Positions 4,937-5,741 of a stretch of 5,741 bases of DNA are shown in pieces. The stretch spans positions 1 to 5,741 of the forward strand of contig JALHPA010000234.1 in assembly GCA_022842745.1 (NCBI GenBank), read 5' to 3'. Origin of the DNA: Pirellulales bacterium (lineage in GTDB: Bacteria > Planctomycetota > Planctomycetia > Pirellulales > JALHPA01). The notes beneath the pieces are model-generated. The model did not search any database and had not been told where the DNA came from. It saw only the letters and a program-made list of their open reading frames with translations. Every line of letters begins with the position of its first letter. Within the stretch, counting starts at the first letter, position 1. Made by a program: the position numbers and the translations under genes.

Positions 4937-5741
4937 ATGGATCGCACGAAGTTTACCGCGAATTCCCCTGGCAAGCTGGTGCGGATAACACAGGCTGGAC
5001 AGGAATGGGCGTTCGTGCCGGAGGAGTTGCCGAGCAGTTGGGAGTTCGACGTTTCCTTGTGGCCGCTGTTGGCAGAGGCCAAAGAAGCGTTGGGCACCCT
5101 GAATGGAATTGGCCAAACGTTGCCTGATCCCAAGCTTTTGCAGATTCCACTGCAAGGGCGCGAGGCGATCGCGTCATCGAGAATCGAGGGGACTTACGTA
5201 ACACCGGAGCAGCTTCTGCTATTCCAACTTGATCCGAGGGAGCCCACGCAGCCGGACGAACAGGCGCTCGACCGGTTTGAGGTATTTAACTGTGGCCAAG
5301 CTATGCTGCATGGATGCGAGCGGCTGAGGGAATTGCCGATTTGCAACCGAATCGTGCGGGAGATGCACGGCATTCTGCTGCAAGGGGTACGCGGGCGGGA
5401 CAAGAACCCCGGGGAATACCGCAAATGGCAAGTCCAGATCGGCGCCAGTGGACGGTTCATGCCCCCTCCGTCAAACGAAGTCGACCGCCTAATGGCGAAT
5501 CTGGAACGGTACATCAACGCGGACGACAAGCGAATCGATCCGCTCGTGCGCAGTTTTATCGTTCACTACCAGTTTGAAGCGATCCACCCGTTCAGCGACG
5601 GAAATGGGCGCGTGGGGCGTTCGCTGTTGGTTCTCATGGTGTACAAATTGCATGGCCACTCGATGCCGTGGCTTTACATGAGCGCGTTTTTCGAGCGGTT
5701 TCGCGATGAGTACATCGAAAACCTGTTCAAAGTGAGCACAG
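4937..5741 (+). CDS. Fic family protein (AMP transferase), N-terminal 268 residues; 3' end outside window
   Basis: The frame is open from ATG 4937 to the window end. The Fic active-site motif HPFSDGNGRVGR is complete (217-228): His217 is the catalytic base, Asp221 the probable Mg ligand, and Asn223, Arg225 and Arg228 contact nucleotide phosphates in known Fic enzymes. SSRIEGT (80-86) matches the inhibitory (S/T)xxxE(G/N) motif, with Glu84 as the blocking glutamate, placing it in class II, where the inhibitory helix is N-terminal in the same chain. GEYRKWQVQIG with FMPPP (159-178) is the target-docking flap. Fic enzymes usually transfer AMP from ATP to a Ser, Thr or Tyr of another protein; the target is unknown. 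An in-frame TAA at 4919 makes ATG 4937 the first possible ATG. There is no clear Shine-Dalgarno site. Class II proteins of this layout (for example SoFic) often end in a winged-helix domain, which would lie outside the window. It is divergent from degP. Confidence 0.93.
   Translation, partial: MDRTKFTANSPGKLVRITQAGQEWAFVPEELPSSWEFDVSLWPLLAEAKEALGTLNGIGQTLPDPKLLQIPLQGREAIASSRIEGTYVTPEQLLLFQLDPREPTQPDEQALDRFEVFNCGQAMLHGCERLRELPICNRIVREMHGILLQGVRGRDKNPGEYRKWQVQIGASGRFMPPPSNEVDRLMANLERYINADDKRIDPLVRSFIVHYQFEAIHPFSDGNGRVGRSLLVLMVYKLHGHSMPWLYMSAFFERFRDEYIENLFKVST

Noticed and set aside
4859..5204. Minus-strand frames opposite the start of the Fic gene
   Set aside because: They are antisense to a frame with the full Fic motif set and have no supporting signals.

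Overview
The window looks like a chromosomal segment of a Planctomycetota bacterium, probably close to the Pirellulales. Three things point there: a DUF1501 protein with a twin-arginine leader, a family greatly expanded in that phylum; a lipoprotein carrying a GspG-type pseudopilin tail; and GC-rich, loosely packed genes with long spacers. The phylum is inferred from gene content, since no rRNA or marker tree is available.

Layout from left to right. Positions 1-171 (+) hold the last 56 codons of a gene that is probably isoleucyl-tRNA synthetase. Its stop codon lies inside a complete tRNA-Leu(UAA) gene at 154-239 (+). A short gene at 397-810 (-) encodes a lipoprotein-like GspG C-terminal domain. 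A non-coding stretch follows (811-1205) with a G-rich core framed by an 8-nt inverted repeat and a cluster of hairpins next to the following gene. Then comes DUF1501 (1206-2564, -), with its own promoter candidate, Shine-Dalgarno site and a 16-nt palindrome upstream. A strong hairpin at 2881-2907 separates it from a complete HtrA/DegP-type serine protease gene with two PDZ domains (2941-4488, -), which also has a promoter candidate and a very good Shine-Dalgarno site. Finally, 4937-5741 (+) is the first 268 codons of a Fic-family AMP transferase that runs off the end of the window.

The genes do not form one operon. The lipoprotein, DUF1501 and degP genes point left, but each is separated from the next by about 375-395 bp, and DUF1501 and degP seem to have separate promoters. 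Three of the products are predicted to be exported or envelope-bound (lipoprotein, DUF1501, DegP). The Fic gene diverges from degP.

The most interesting signal is in front of the Fic gene. Two near-identical dyads of the form TTTTAA-N14/15-TTAAAA sit about 40 bp apart, and the second ends 13 nt before the start codon. They look like a paired operator, possibly for autoregulation. The next two are the overlap of a tRNA gene with the end of a probable aminoacyl-tRNA synthetase gene, and the pseudopilin-type domain on a lipoprotein signal. I saw no CRISPR array, insertion sequence or rRNA.
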